64,000 nt of DNA from Marchantia polymorpha subsp. ruderalis (taxonomy: Eukaryota; Streptophyta; Marchantiopsida; Marchantiales; Marchantiaceae), in contig AP031352.1 in NCBI GenBank assembly GCA_037833965.1, forward strand, positions 8,846,501 to 8,910,500, given 5' to 3'. Positions 1-15,000 of this stretch are shown one piece after another (the stretch's first letter is position 1; the number at the start of each line of letters is the position of its first letter). A program made the translations under genes and the position numbers. The notes below the pieces were generated by a model. It searched no databases. It worked only from the letters and a program-made list of their open reading frames with translations, and was not told the DNA's origin.

Positions 1-3000
1 CACCGCAATCTGTCGTGGACATCAGGATTTGAATTACGTTAGCTCACACTGAGCAGGATACTGAGGAGGGACGTCGGATCTAGACCCTATGCGCTCCTTC
101 TAAAACCAGAGTTGGACTTAGACTCCTTTGTAGTGAATAGATGCTAATATTCCTGGTTGGTACATATCAGTTTCCCCACAATGCCAAAGTTTGCTCTATG
201 CGTGAGATGCTTACCTCTGGTGCATAGTGAGGGTTGCGCAACTTTGTAGTGATGTAAAGTCTGAACTTCTCGTTGTAAATGATTGTATTGTCACCGAGTC
301 TAATTTGAAGCTGACCACCACTCTTGAAGACAGCCCTTACCAGTAAGGGTTCAAGAGTTGGATCCAGTTCCTCCCCAATGTTCTCAATGAGAAGAGGGAA
401 CCCGAACGAAATGCACATTTCTAGCTTTCTTGCAAAATCCAGGTCACTAAGTTTCATAACCTGTAGATTATTCTCCTTCTCCTTATTCTGCAGCGGTTAT
501 CACAAATAGGAAAAACATTACTTACTCACTTGTGGATGAAAATTGCCAGAAGTTCGGTTATCTTTCTTTCCTTTCTGGTCTGTCCCTTTTTTGCAACGGG
601 AGAAAGGTGGTATAGCTTCTAAAAGTAGTTGTATTAATTTAACTGCCCCACATATTTTCATGCACTAAAAGAAGATCCGTGGAACATACGCCTCTACTAA
701 TCTCTACTATTGAAATAGGTAGAGCTCATAGCCAGCAACAACAACAACACACGAGTCATGTTGTCACAGTGTTGTCACACGTCAACACATTGTTTCCGAT
801 GTCATTAGCCATATTTTTCTGAACTGACAAAAGGACAATTCTCCAAGTGGGCTAGCTTCAGAGGATTAGCTGCGTTTCTGAGCTGGAGTACCTTAATGAA
901 CTTGTTTGCTTGGCCTTGAGGATCAATTAACAACGGCCACCTTCTCGCCAAGTTCATTACTATTGCATTGTCAATAGAGAAGCCATCGTTGGGTAGTCCA
1001 GCAATAACCCAGTCACGTATCGTTACTGGATTTCCAAGAATTTTGGAAAGTACAAATTCCTCAGAGCAGGGTATAAAATATTCCTTGCACACTGTTGACC
1101 ATCCTTTCAGTAACTTTTCTCGGTAATTCAAAGTGACAGGGCCGAGGTATGCAATGTAACCAGACGCCAGGAGAGTATCGCCAGTTAAATTGTGGTAGAC
1201 TACACTCAACTCCTCGATCACATCCGTCCAACGCACTTTCTCACCTGCTAATCCTCCAATCAGCTTCTCCGCTCGAGCAAGTTTCTGCAGGTTGGAGTCG
1301 AGCAAAAAAATTATATCCTTGAGGCCCACAAGTTTATACACGAGGAAGAGGCCAGTCTGGCCGTATCCTTATGTCGGCTTCCGTTAGGACGGGCTACTTC
1401 GTTGACCGCATCTAAATATATCTTCGGAGTATCTCCAACACTAGGATACGACCGACAAACTCGGTAGTTCTTTCCACACGAAAGTTGTAAGAGATTGTGT
1501 ATGCTAGTGACGCAAATAGATGAAAAACCCGATAATTATAACTATATACAGGTTATTTATTTAAGATTTCGCTTTGATGTAAAGTACGTATTAGCAGAGA
1601 TCAGCTTTGCTTCTCCACGATAGCTTCTCTCTGTGGTGGTCTCTTAATAAAAATTGACATTTGTCTGTAAGATTGAGCTTGTTTAAAAAGATCATCATAA
1701 ATAACAAGAAGTATGTTTCTTCAAAAATTCATCTTCAAGAGCCTACAAAAGAGATTGCAAAACATGATAAAGCAATCTGATGTCCCCCACTTAGTGTCTA
1801 GTTCTGCTTCTTCAAAAATTCGCCAATATTCATGTGCCTTAAGCACGGCACTTCAACAGGATCATAATTCGATACCTGTTGACAATACAGTACTTCTGCC
1901 TCAAGTCGGGCTTTTTTCTTGTCCACCAGCTGGAGATTTTCTTCCAGCTTTTGCACCTTTTGTTCCACACTCTGGAGAAGTTCCTTTTTCTTAGCGAGAG
2001 CAACTTGAAGCGTCTGGAATTCGGCACTAGCTGCCTCTAGCTTTGCTTGCTTGGGAGCCACGACCTGGAAAAAAGTTTCAACATGCAAGTGCCGAAGTAG
2101 TTATCAGAGAGGATGACTAGGACAACTTAGTGGATCCAGTGAAAAAATCAAGACATCAAACAAAATATAGAAACTCTGTGTATTTTCTGGGTATTTAAGC
2201 ACAAATTCTGTAACATCCACTGGAGCTGAGCAAGACAAATATTCTTCTGGAGAGTTCTGACAATTTGTATCAACAAAAATATAATTTGTCAACAACTGAA
2301 AATCGTCTTATAAACATTGTAACAGAGAAGCAGAAGGGAGATAGTATGTAAAGAACTGTTTGATGATATGATACGAGGACAATGCAGGACACACCTTTAT
2401 CACTTTATCGTACTGGTCCATGGCGCGTACCCAGCAGCAAAGACCATAAGCTGCCTTGGAGGCTTTCTTGACAACTTGTGGATCGAATTCATCAAGCTTA
2501 AGATATGGCTGTATTACTTTAATGACCTGCTCTGGAATGTGATCTTTATCAAAGGATTTCAGGCTAGGTAGAAACGCTGTGTCAGTTAACATATTTTGCG
2601 CTGGTCCCCAGTAGTCATTGATCTTATCTCCTGGCTTCTTAGGATCTGGAATCCTCTTTGGCTTGATCTGCAACATTGCCAATGTTAAGCCTGTCCCACC
2701 CAATACTATATGGCATGTGGGGTCTTTGCGAGCTAAACATTGCCACATATAGTTTATTGATATACTGCAATTAGATGCTCAATGCCGTAGACTAAGACTT
2801 AGATGACATCGAATCATGCGAAACCTTGAGTTTCACTAAGGTGTCTTTCTCTCACTAACTTGGATCAACGACTTTGACGATAGTCTGCTGTTGGTTTTAT
2901 GTCAACTCACCTCTTTCATGATGCATACTGCCTCCATCACGAGTTTCACTGGTTTAGGAGGATTTTTCATAGCTTTCACTTCTGTTATATCGGCTTTTGT

Positions 3001-6000
3001 TAGCGTATCCAACGCAGCAAGAGCCGCATTCAAGGCCGGCAAAGCCTGTGGTTGAGAAATATGCATGAATAAGCTGATACTTTTAGGGAAGCAAACGGCA
3101 ATAAAATATAGGACCCAAACCAACAAGCAAACGTGTGCATAGAACAAATGAAAGTCGATCGACGTAAACAAGCATCAGTCGGTTCACATATTATTACAGT
3201 TACTCGTATTTAACTATTGTTGATAGTCCTCTCCGCTCGCATTTAAATATTGTAAGAAACTTCAGATGTTCTCAAAAGAAAAGAAAATTGGGCGGCTTTG
3301 GTTCTGCAGTGAAACTAGGAACTTGTTGAAGTAGTACAGTTTCTATCTATTTCTTATAGCAGTGATATTAGGCTGTTTTGAAAGTAGGTCAATTAACATA
3401 CACTCCACGATATTGACCTTAATACATACAGGAAACTGAATCGAGGACAAAAGGAAAAACTCCCCGAATGGGTTCCGAAATCTTACAACAGCGAGATCAG
3501 CTTCACACTCTTCCTTGATAAGATTTGCCTCCTCTGCTTTGACCTTAGCAACCGCTTCTTCAGATTCAACAAGGGAGCGTGTTTTTTTAGCTTCTTCTCT
3601 GTCCAGTTCCACCACCTTCAAAAGTTCGATTGTTTCTTTTGCTGTTTTTAAGAGTGAAGGCTGCAAGGCTTCCAATTCATGTTGCATAATCTTGACTTGC
3701 CCTTCTGCTTCCATGAGTTGGCTCATTCCCATCTGCATATACAAAGTATTGTCAGCTAATCTAAGATCCAGAGCATAGGAGAAACTCAGCAAGATATAAA
3801 TTGGATTTGTGTTCTTCCTAAATTAATTTAGGAATACATTTGTAGATACGGAGTCGCCAGCTACCATAGATTTAGCATTCGGGTTTATGTATCCAAGCTA
3901 AAGCTAAGGCTGAAACTTGTAAATATAGTATTTTAGTTCGTAAAAAGCAATGATGTCAAACTGTTCGTCTTGTTATAGATCCTTCAGATACCTGTGAGTT
4001 GCTGGATTACTGAGATGTCGTGACGATTATAGCCCAATGCTCATCTCAATCCAGTTGGGGAGTGCTATATTCCTAAACCCTAAACCTTAAGCTCAAAAGA
4101 ATGGTTTAGAATCCACTTGGGGGTAGATTGAGTGTAGGCAAGCTAGGGCAAGGGAGTCCACAGGAACTATGGTAAAGATATCATCCAGAAGTAATCCAAA
4201 GTGGATCACATCCTCACGTTTATTTTCAAGCTAAATTACCAACGGCTAGTGAGTGCCCATGCACACTGGTCGACTAACGATGGTGCTGGAATGAACCGAG
4301 TCGATCTTTTGATGAACTACGGCTGGTGAGGTACTCTCAATTATGACTAAGTAATGGTGTTTGAAGACACTGTTGTGAAAAAAATGACGGACATTCCGTC
4401 AAACCATAAAAATTCCACGTCCATATTCTACATCACACCCTATCACAATCGTATTACGGGCTGATACGATGACAAAGTAAAAAGGGTGGAATTTTATTAA
4501 ACTAGTGGCAAACCAAGAACTTTTCCAGAATGAGGAGGTGAGGATTTCATGGAAATGTCACTTGCAACTCAAATTAGGGGTAGTTTCTATAAAACCGTAA
4601 TGTTTCGCCCCTATAATCCATAAAATATTTCAAGGTACTGTCATAAAAAGGTACGAGGCTGTTTAAAACCCCCTGCTTTTGTAACTTGTTTCAAGGTCGG
4701 TGCATAAAAGATAAGCTCCGGTGAGATACGATACAAATACCACGGTAGAGATTAAGATCAAATTTATATCAACATAACGATCAGAAAATATATCAGAGTA
4801 GACCATGTTTTGAATTTTAATGACTATATTGAACAGCGGGAACTTTTCACTCTAAAGTAAATTGAGGGCAACATGTGTATGTAACAAACTTTTCTTCCGT
4901 AGTGGCATTTGACGGAAGAAAGCCTAGTTTACAGCAAGGTGAAACCCCGGTGGAGATATGAAAAATGAAAATTCGATGATGCAATATGATACACAGAGAA
5001 AACGTACAGTAGACAGAACAATATACCTCGCAGTCAGAGGAGAAATTAAGAAAGCAAGAACAACAGAAAACCAGTACAATGTGTTGTGCAAAGTTAAGCG
5101 AGCTTTACAAGGTTTGCTAATGTAAGCTGGTTAGTCATGGAGTTAACTAAACCGTCGACTTAAACGACGCACTTGGTGCCAAGTAATTGTACCAAAATCT
5201 GTTCCATGCCATTCTCATAAGCCTCCCTAGCAGTTGGGCAGGAGGATCTGAGACACTTTGTAATATGGTCACCATTTCTGTTTAGATTACATTCAGGTCA
5301 TGCCTTTCTATCAGCAAGCTTTTAATTCAATACTCTAAATATATGAATATCAAGAAGATGATGAGCAACTAAGCATTTGAATGCAGAGAGGACCCATGAC
5401 TTGAAGACCGGGTTGAAGTAAATGATAAATTAGAAGAGCGCAAATTACGATCATAAATATTATCACAACACACCGAAGATAGATTCCAGATGTGGATTAC
5501 CTTCTGCCACTTCTTATCCTTGACACATGGTGGCAGTGATAATATCAAAGTTGGGAATGAGATCAAAGCATAAACCAAAGCGATTCATCCAGCAACGACC
5601 AACAAGGTCGACTGCTCTATCTCCAAATACCTTGTATCGATTTCTGAGAGTGTTAACCTCCGATCTTCTCTCTGTCAAGAGATGATTATAAGTTGATAAG
5701 AGTTGAAGATACGAGGTAGGCGTGATATAGAAATGACGTTGCTGCTCTTGAAGATACAATTTTGACAAGTCAGCTGATTGCTGATGAAACATCATGCACA
5801 TATCTCTGACATGTTGGTGAAGACTTTCATCAATGTCTATCTGGAATACAGAAAGAAGGGACTGTTAAAAGAAGGGATATTAGCATTTATGTTTAACTAC
5901 CAAAACCTTTAGCGCACAAAATAAACAACAGAAATCAGCTTCGTTTCTCCACTAGTATGAGAGAAAATCATGTTTATATCAGAGTTTTACTTTGATCTTT

Positions 6001-9000
6001 TGAGAGTTCGTCAATCTAAAGCTGAAGAGAGCTCCTGAATCTCACCTCCGAAACAAATTTGGAAGCCACAGACCGAAGGGCCTCCTCAGGCCACTCACTG
6101 AACCAATCAATTGTACAGCAATTCACAAGGGATGGAAACATCCGCAACCTGGTCCGAAATGCACCTCCAAAAGGGCTCATGCAGATAACTAAGTGCAGAT
6201 TAATGCGGCACTGGTCAACGAAGTACAGGTACAACTCTTGCATGGAGCTATCTCTGCCAGCCCTCTTTGCACGTGGTTTTAGTATCTCTAATATGGTCAT
6301 CATTTCGTCTTTTGGATAAAGGTTGGGAACCTGCAGCACATAAACAGTAAAATTTGATATCTCCTCAGTTTTATACATCAGCCAAACTTCCAATTATGTA
6401 TCTCCTAGCTAGATGTTGAAGATCAGGCTTCAAATTTAGCAAAAGTAGTTCGGATTTCGAAAATTTTGTGTATGAGAAAAATATGTACAATATCAAAGTC
6501 TAGGGGATGAATATTACCTCTCCTGTGTTCAGAATGTTATTGATGTCTTCAAGAAATTGCTCCAATTTCAGTTGAGTATCATTGACCAAGAAAACTGTGG
6601 ACACATTCTGTCCTCCAGCTCGCTTCAATACTGTCTGCAGAGATCAGCTGATTTGAGTCATGCACCAAGAACAGTCATCCCCAAGTAAGATGGGACACAA
6701 AGTTTTTACTTCACAGAGGTATGAAGGATCTGATTTGTAATGAGCTGTGGTCTCCTGTTAGATTTCGACTTAGTTATTCTCGCTGTACTGTCACCTTCTA
6801 CTGTATATACTTTGGTCACTCCAGGACCTAGAAAGTTAGCATCCCATCGAAGATGGCTTTATACTAACATTATGAAAGCAACATAGATTAAGCATCAAAG
6901 ACTAAAAGAAGAAAACTCGACAAGGAGTTTATGTAAACAGAGAGAAAGATTATGTCAATACTTGAACCGAGCTTGATAGATAGGATCAAGCAAAAAAGAA
7001 TCATCTCATTTTCAGATCCATATCTCACGTTCCAGAATGAAAAACTCCTTCAGTTCAAGTTCTGTCTGTTATGTGATGATTTTGATTGCGTCTTCTCACA
7101 GTTCAGATTATCTCAGTAGGAAGAACTTGCATCTTCAGTACAGGTACATTCACAATCATGCAGTCTATCTACGTACCACAGGCAATCTAACCTGGAATGG
7201 CAATCACCTTGAGGTCTTCTCTCCATTCCATGATGCCATATAGTTTCGTAATTTCGATCTGGAAAATGCCAAATCCTGCCATGAAGGTTGCAAGCCTTGT
7301 AAGGGATTGTCTCCCGCCTCCTCCCACGCCCACCAGCAAAGCATTGCCATAAGGCTGTCTGATTATACGACTTATACGGAGAACGTGTTGGGCTGCATAA
7401 CTAAAAAGGACAAGAGACATAGTATTCCTAGTTTGAGCATTGTACTCCTCCAGTCCCTCCTCCATCACCGATAGAAGCTTTTCTTGGTCTTCGATATCTT
7501 CATACCTGAAGTATCTATGCGTCAGGTTCCGATATCTCTCAGGCCTCGTATATCTCGTCATAAAAAGGTTGAGAAGCATTCCCTACTTAATATACGCATT
7601 GGATCAAGAATAGGTTATTGTAGATCTTACTTATTCATAAGTAAAGCCTAAATCTGTTAGCAAAAATGCAGTTATCTTATACAATCAAAGTCATCACCAA
7701 GGCTTATTTTGACTTCTTTCTTGAACCAGTAAGATTGACTCATCCTGCCCTCCATGTTCACGTTGTTATTTCAGGTCTGAAAACGACTCCTCGAGTTACT
7801 CATAAGTTTCTGTAACTGACACAAGAAGTCCACCTCTTTGGAATTGCTGTAGCATCCATTATATCTCCAAAGGTCAAATTCTTGAGTGCCTCGACTATGT
7901 TCGTGCCTTCATCTTGGACTCCGAAGAGATAATCTAAACTTAGAGTCAGGTCCTTGTCAATCTTACTTCTCATGTAGTTTAGAAACCAGTATCGGTCCTC
8001 ATCATCAACAAGTCTGTCGTGGAAAACCCGCAAACATTCATGACACCATAGTCGCACTAGTCCTTTTTTACCAACAGTAACTCCAACCATACAAACACCT
8101 TGAAACACCTTGGATATATCTCGCATGTTGTAAAGATAGTGAGACTTCGATGGAGTGGGTAAAAGTTCCTGTTGTATAGCTCTATATACTTCAATAGTCA
8201 CTGTCACCAGGATGTTCGTTATGGAAGTGACCTGTACTCCAACAAATTTCAAAATTACCCAATTTGTTATTTTTCTCGCTCTGATAAGTTCATCAATCAC
8301 CAGCAAGTTCGAACTCCCGATAAGGGGTGTGTACTTGACAATAGACGGTCTGAAGAACTGAGCCAAAAACAGCTTGAATATTTGAAGACGGTCAATATGT
8401 GCAAATTACAAGATCCATCCATTAATCAAAATTAAACCACATGAACAGAATGTTTATCGGAGACAGGTAACAAAAGGTAAGTTTATGAGGAAAGATAGTC
8501 TCCAGCCACCACAGATCCATGTGTCTCATACATCCAAGGTCTATGCGAGATCAATTACCTCATGAGGCAGGTGAGCCTTTCTAATCCACCAATCCATGAT
8601 AGTAGTGAAGACTCTGCTCAAGCTGGAGTCATCAAAATCAAGGATCGAGAGCACATTGAAATGCCTCATATATCTAGGAGTTACAGCGTTACGGCCCCCA
8701 CCAGGTGGTCCCATTGCGGCTGCAAACTGAATGTCCACAAGTACCTTAAACGTATTATCTTCCCTGTTGTACCTACCAGATGCAATAAATGAAATGTGTT
8801 CATTATCAAGAACGGTGGATGCTGATCGGTACATTGACTCCTCCCTTTGACTTCAAAGCTTAATATCACATACTTACCTATCTGAAGATGACCATCATGC
8901 ATTTCCTTTTTGACTCTGCAGGTCATAGAGTTATTCCGACTACAGTCCAGCAGTGTCCAGGGTCATTGTGACATATCACAACGAGAAGTCACACTAGACA

Positions 9001-12000
9001 GCGCGGCTTTGAAAAGAAACGTAGGTCTAAGATTCTTAATAGAAATTCAAAGCATTTTGGTGCTCCAAACAGTACCAAGCACCAGATGAGACTAAGACTC
9101 AAAAGTACCGAAGTAACTCAGGTAGGATAGAAAACAGAGAGTCCGGTTGCAATTCGCTTACACCCAGAAATTAGGAGGCAGGCAACTCAACACTACACAC
9201 CGCAATGGACGAGCAAACCAAAATGCAAGACTGTTGCCAATAGCATACGTTGCTTGCTGAACTTAAATTAATCTATCCAACTAATATTAAATTAGATTTG
9301 AATTATTCTTAAAAGAAAAATTTTAATAAAACATCAACTTAACAACATAGGCACAGCTTCACACTGAAGCAGAGTTTATTATAAACATTCCTATTTCTCT
9401 TGGCTAGGAGATTCAACTAGAGAAAGGGTAAAATTTGTCAGTGTCCAACTTGCGAGTCTTTCATTTCTCTTCTACTTCTCTGTTCACTGTCATAAATAGC
9501 ATCTGACCATCGATCTACGCAAGTTACATTACTGCACTGTCAATTCATCCTCTCCTCCTTTCCCTGGCAGGTGTCCTACTTCCTTTGCAACAATCTCTCT
9601 ACGCATGTAGATGACTAGAACAGACAACTGATTTGACTATGCTACTGCTGTATAGAAGCAACAAAAAGCAGGACAGTCGAGAACATAGTTAGATAACCGT
9701 TACCATCCGCCATGATCCATCCACTGGCGTAAAATTTCAATCGGAGGCTGAGCACCGTAAACCTCAAGAGCAGGCATGTTCAAATCGTCAATAAAGATTA
9801 CACATCTGCTCCCGGCTGGAGGGCCGAAAACTCCTTTTTTCCTCTTGTCAAGTTTGCTATCAATGATATCCTGAGGCAACAAGTAGCGACAATGGACATA
9901 TTCTTTATTCATGGGGGTTTATGAGGCAAAACGTGGCGCCATATTCTGCTGACAAGGATCACCTTCAAGATTATTGTCGGTGAGAAACTTTGCAGAAACC
10001 CAACAGTTTGTCCATTAAACTAATTGATTCTGGGCTGTTTCTAGAGCAAGAGTTAAAACCAGGTGTCAACCTGAGTTTGATTGGCATTTGTTTGTGCAGA
10101 AAAAGTCATCAAAATGCTCCGATACAAGTCTTTGTCAAGTGTAACGCCCAACTCGTGTTTTATGTACACAGTCTTACCTGTACAATACAACAAGGTCCAC
10201 ACAAAATGAAAGATCTAATAATTGTTTCGATACTTTTATCAAAATCTTCTACCAGCTTTCGAATAGCCTCATAATCAATAATGAGGCTATATAAAAAAAA
10301 TTGAATACCACCAACAAAGACCAAATCCGCTATACCACAAAGTTGAGATCAGGATACCAGAATCAATGAAATAAGCTGTTCAAGGTATACAACGCCTACA
10401 CCTACTCTCATTTAGTTCAATGAGTCTTAGTAGAAAACCATCAAATATGACTGTTTTATTTGAGCACTTTTGATCATCTTGCAAATGGTGTACTTTGTCA
10501 TGTACAAAGTACACGACAACGTACAACAATTCATAGTATTAAACATGAGTGAGGAATGTGCTTAAATGTATAGTTTCCAGATAATGTCTCTACCACAACA
10601 GGTCTCTCGTGCACCTGCCACAACTCGACTACATTCATTGCAACCCTCAAGTAGATTCTAAGCAATGCTCTTGAGCTCAGAACTCCCCACTTTCAATAAA
10701 GTTCCAACTCGAATTCAGCTAACTAGACTTCTATCACCATCCCCAACTCTCAATAAACCAACAGCTCAGGGGATGATGATCATGGCAATATGTACTCTGA
10801 CCTGATTGCTATATTAACTTAACAGCAATATATATAAGTATATAAAAGCTGTGAAGAATGTAATCTCTTATCTTTGCTCCATTTTCTACATGACAGATTT
10901 TGGTCCTGTGAAGTTTCTGCTATGCATCCATATTGACAGATACTTAAGGATGGATTAGGTTGAGCCAAACCAAGTACATTGAGGGAGTCTACATAGAAAC
11001 AGGATGGAGGATGCAAAACCTGTTTCTACTTGGCTGCAGGTTGTAGAAGGAGATGGATGAAAGTAGCAAAGAAACCTTGAAGATATGCAGTTCCATATCA
11101 CAGTTCACTGGGTTCACTCATGTTTGCTATGGTGTGTACGAGACCAGATATAGCTCACTCATAGGAGCTCTAGCCAGCTACATTAGTTGTCCACCTCCAT
11201 CACGTTGGAGATGTCTCAAGAGACTACTGAGGTACTTGAAAGGAACTCTTGGTAGTTATTTGGAATACAGAAACTTAGGATCTCAACTTATTCGCGAAAT
11301 CGAGTCTGATGTCAAGTGTGGGGAATACTAGTTGGAGGATTCTCACCTCAATATTTCTGCTAATTCTCCGATCGAGTGGAGAGTAGGGTAGTAGTAACCA
11401 ATAGCAGAATCTATAACTCTACAAATCTGCTGTTGTGTATACATTATCCACAAGTGATCCATATCGATAAAACTTTCACAATGATGTTCAAAACATTGTA
11501 TAGATTTTATACGGATGATGTATTTCCTACCACATCAGGTCTTGTGGACTCTCATGCGCTTGCCATAGCTCGCTCAGAGTCAATCTAAGCTTATGAAGAT
11601 TTTGACCCAACCTCATGAGGTCAGATTTCTCAATGTCTTATTTCCCACCTTGAGCCAAGCTCCAACTCGAAATCATATAGATTGCTATCACCACCTCATA
11701 TCTCAATATCAAGAACTCACAAATGTGATTAACACATAAGGAATAATCACTGACAATATGCATTATATTACCTGATTTCTAAATGAGTGGTGATATATAA
11801 AGCTTTCAGGCTTAGCTTAGAACCTCAACCTGGACAGAACAAATCATGGACAAACCTGGACATCACAGTCACGAATGTACCCTAAAGTAAAATACTATAA
11901 TTAACTAACAGGTGTTGTAATTTACGTTTCACTGTTACTTAGATACTGCTATCGTCTGACTTTAATTCAATGGTCAACGCTACCTCAACTGATAATTTTC

Positions 12001-15000
12001 GAGTCAGCACCGCTATTCATATTTCTAACTACGATACCAATCGAGGTGAAAACCGAAGTCAACACGAAGTACCAGTGAACACCACTCAAAATACAGGATT
12101 CTTCCGGATCCAACTACCGGGAAAAACCTTATTCAGTTCTGCCTTTATTATATAACTGCATTTACTTCCAAATTATTTGAGTTGAGCGTCTTCTGTAGCA
12201 TTTTCCTCAGATGTCGGTATATGAAATATTTGCATTAAGCTTTAATGCAGAAACGAATAACGGGGAAAAGGAAGTGTACGGCATAAGTACTACAGCATAT
12301 CCAGAGTCCCTGTCCTCACGATACTTCAATAGGTGATGTGAAAATGTGAGGACGCGCTTGGTGAAAATTCTCACCTGTACCAGTAGGTCCACCAAACAAT
12401 ACATGTTTGTGATGAGTAACAAGAATCACAAACAGGAACGAGTACCGGGCAGTATCACCAGTCGGAACAATAATGTCAGTGTATGATAATTCATGATGCG
12501 GGGGCCTCGTGTCAACTGTCGTAATCCATTCTTTCCATGATGTTTCGACTTTCCAGAAACAGTAATCATATACTGTGTTAGCATCGGGATATGGTAGGGC
12601 CATTGTGAAAGCGGGTTTCTGTATGACCAAACCGGCTGAGAGATCACAACCAAGATCATCTTCTTTGTTAAGCAGTCTTCGAAGAAATTGATCAAATCTT
12701 GATCTTCCTTCTTTATCTACTGTTGCTCCGATGGACCACACAACAGACATCGCAAACAGGCACTGAATCCAAACGTCCAGGTCATTACCCTTGGGAGCTG
12801 GAAGGAAAGAATTCTCTTCTGACACAACAATTGAACCTCTTTGAACCTCCTTGACAGGGGCAGCCTTGAACTCGTCCAGCTGGCTCTCAAACATGTTCAG
12901 AAAGCTGTTGACAAGATTTGTGGGCGAGGTTGCAATGAGCTCCTTACAATGCTTGCGAACAAAGTCCACACAGGGCTCAATCAGCCACCTTATCATCGAT
13001 CGGATCATGGGCATTGCATCTTCAAGATTGTGAAAATTTTCAGCTGTTTTCTTCTCCCAAGATGTGATTAAAGGCCAGAACCCTAATCCAGATGGCTCTG
13101 TGTAAACCATTCCACAACGACTTACAGTCGCTGGAGAAGCCACCGCCAGATCTTGCACTTCAAAAATTAGGTTCATCACCGATGTCATTTGGATAATCTC
13201 ACCACTCATGAGGCACAACTTTTTGTTGTCATCAAGAACTGTGTTCATATTCTCGATCCACACCTGCACACGAATTTTACTGAATCATTCTGCCAACCAA
13301 TATCATACGAACTACGGAAGATGCGGAGAGGCTATGAACTGGCAGGCGCTCTTCATATTCTCCTAAGTGAAACAGTGGTCAAGAATATCAAGCTACGATA
13401 ACAATTCACAAAGATTGTTTGAAGCCTGGACCAGATGATAAGTGAGATCATACTGCATCCACTGGACCATCGAATATGATCCATTTGCGGTCAGGTGTTG
13501 TGTCCACTGCAGCATCTCTGAAAATTTTGGCCAGCACGCCATCGGTCCACTCATGCGAAACAGGATCAAACTGCCCGTAAAGCTGTCCGATGTAGATTGA
13601 CTTAGGATTGAGCACAAAATACCTCGTTATCAGTTCCAAATTTCTTGCTTGAAGATCTGACAATGCAGCTGCAAGCACACGGTAACATTCAGTTTTCGCC
13701 CCATATGAATAGCCAACCAGCATCAAACCATGTCGAACCAATATCATTTCATAAAGCTGAAAAATCTGCATCCAAAAAGAACAAGACAATGAAAGTTTAG
13801 TACAGGACAAGTTGTTTCAAAATTGAGAAAGACTCTCTACAGGCATTGTGAACCTACGCTCCCTTAAATACTGGCTTGACTAACTGATCCAAGACCTTCT
13901 AAATTTTCACCATATTTCTGCCTTCCAATACCCTGAAGAATGAACGAGTTTTCCATATTCACTGGCAGGACAGTTTTTCTTAATAAAGTTGTCCCATAAT
14001 CTAAGATGTCATGTTCAGATTTGTACAAGCAAGAGACTTCTGATATTGTACTCGTATGTTTATAATGAATAGCCATATGAACAGTTCAAGGTGTTATTTA
14101 CACTGGTTCTTATTTTCATATATCTTGAGTTGAATGTCAATTTACAGGGTGGATCACTAATCTCCAGGTTAATATTGAAACATTCCAGGCAGTCCTCGTT
14201 TGCAACAAAGTCAAAATCAGTGTGTATGTTAACATTTTTCATGTAGTCAATGACTATCAATCGCACAGGTTTTCTGAGGATAGAAGGACTTTTTAACACA
14301 TCTAAGAGGTTCTTAATACTTCCCACTGTAATAGAGATCTTAATTTTAAACAAAAAGTCTTCCCTCTTCCGCTTCCCTCTTCATCCCATCTTACCGCTCC
14401 TCATTATTTTAGTGTAAGCACCTCTGCCAAGTCGCGTTATTCATGAAAGGCAATACTAACCAGTCAAGTTTACCAGAGCCAAAACTATGTTCTTGCACTG
14501 TACTTGCAAGAGAAGAGTCTGTAAAGGCCACCATTGTTGTGATACCTTCTCTAGAAAAACAGAAGTGGGTTGGAGATTGAACTTCAAGCAATTAGCTTCG
14601 ATAGCTTCTTGCATATCCTTATAATCTGGAGCTGGAAGCGCTACTCCTGGAAACAAATCCTTCAGAATCCCTTCGAAAAGTGGAATATCGTGAGCAAGAA
14701 ACTTTGGCAAATTTACATCCTTCAAAGATCTCAGCATCAGAACGTCCTCTCTCTCTCCTGGATACTTCTGCTTCACCGCACCCGCTGCCCTCAATACTGA
14801 AATAACAGCTCTCATCCCGTAGTCATAGTGATTTTGGCTGGATAGTTGTTCACTGTCAACAAGGATTCCGAGTTGATTAACCATAGATTTCCCCGTGGAC
14901 CCGTGAAGTTTGCGAAAGCCATGATTATCAAAGAAAGTTATCAATTTGATCAGTTCCTCGTGAGATCATTACGAAGCTGAAGACCTCCCTCTCTTACATT

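Larger units (their letters stand above)
10585..11840 (+). mobile_element. Collapsed Ty1/copia LTR retrotransposon inside the dynein AAA3 intron
   Basis: Two related LTR-like copies in the same direction (starting TGTCTCTACCACAACAGG at 10,585 and TGTATTTCCTACCACATCAGG at 11,519) flank a short remnant of copia polymerase. Most of the internal region (gag, protease, integrase and most of the reverse transcriptase) is missing, so the element is dead. It lies antisense to the dynein gene. LTR ends are approximate (about 10,890 and 11,840). Identification rests on the copy-to-copy similarity and on the polymerase remnant. Confidence 0.65.

Noticed and set aside
8759..8776. Apparent GT...AG pair that could remove a few codons (GTACTTGTGGACATTCAG) in the AAA3 exon
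   Set aside because: It would be an 18-base intron, far too short, and the encoded VLVDIQ is part of the conserved AAA3 text.
10256..10285. Small hairpin TAGCCTCAT / ATGAGGCTA
   Set aside because: Nine-base arms in an AT-rich intron are too common to mean much.
11053..11331. Plus-strand open frame within the dynein region as a host gene
   Set aside because: The text contains the copia RYLKGT block and lies between LTR-like copies, so it is a transposon remnant.
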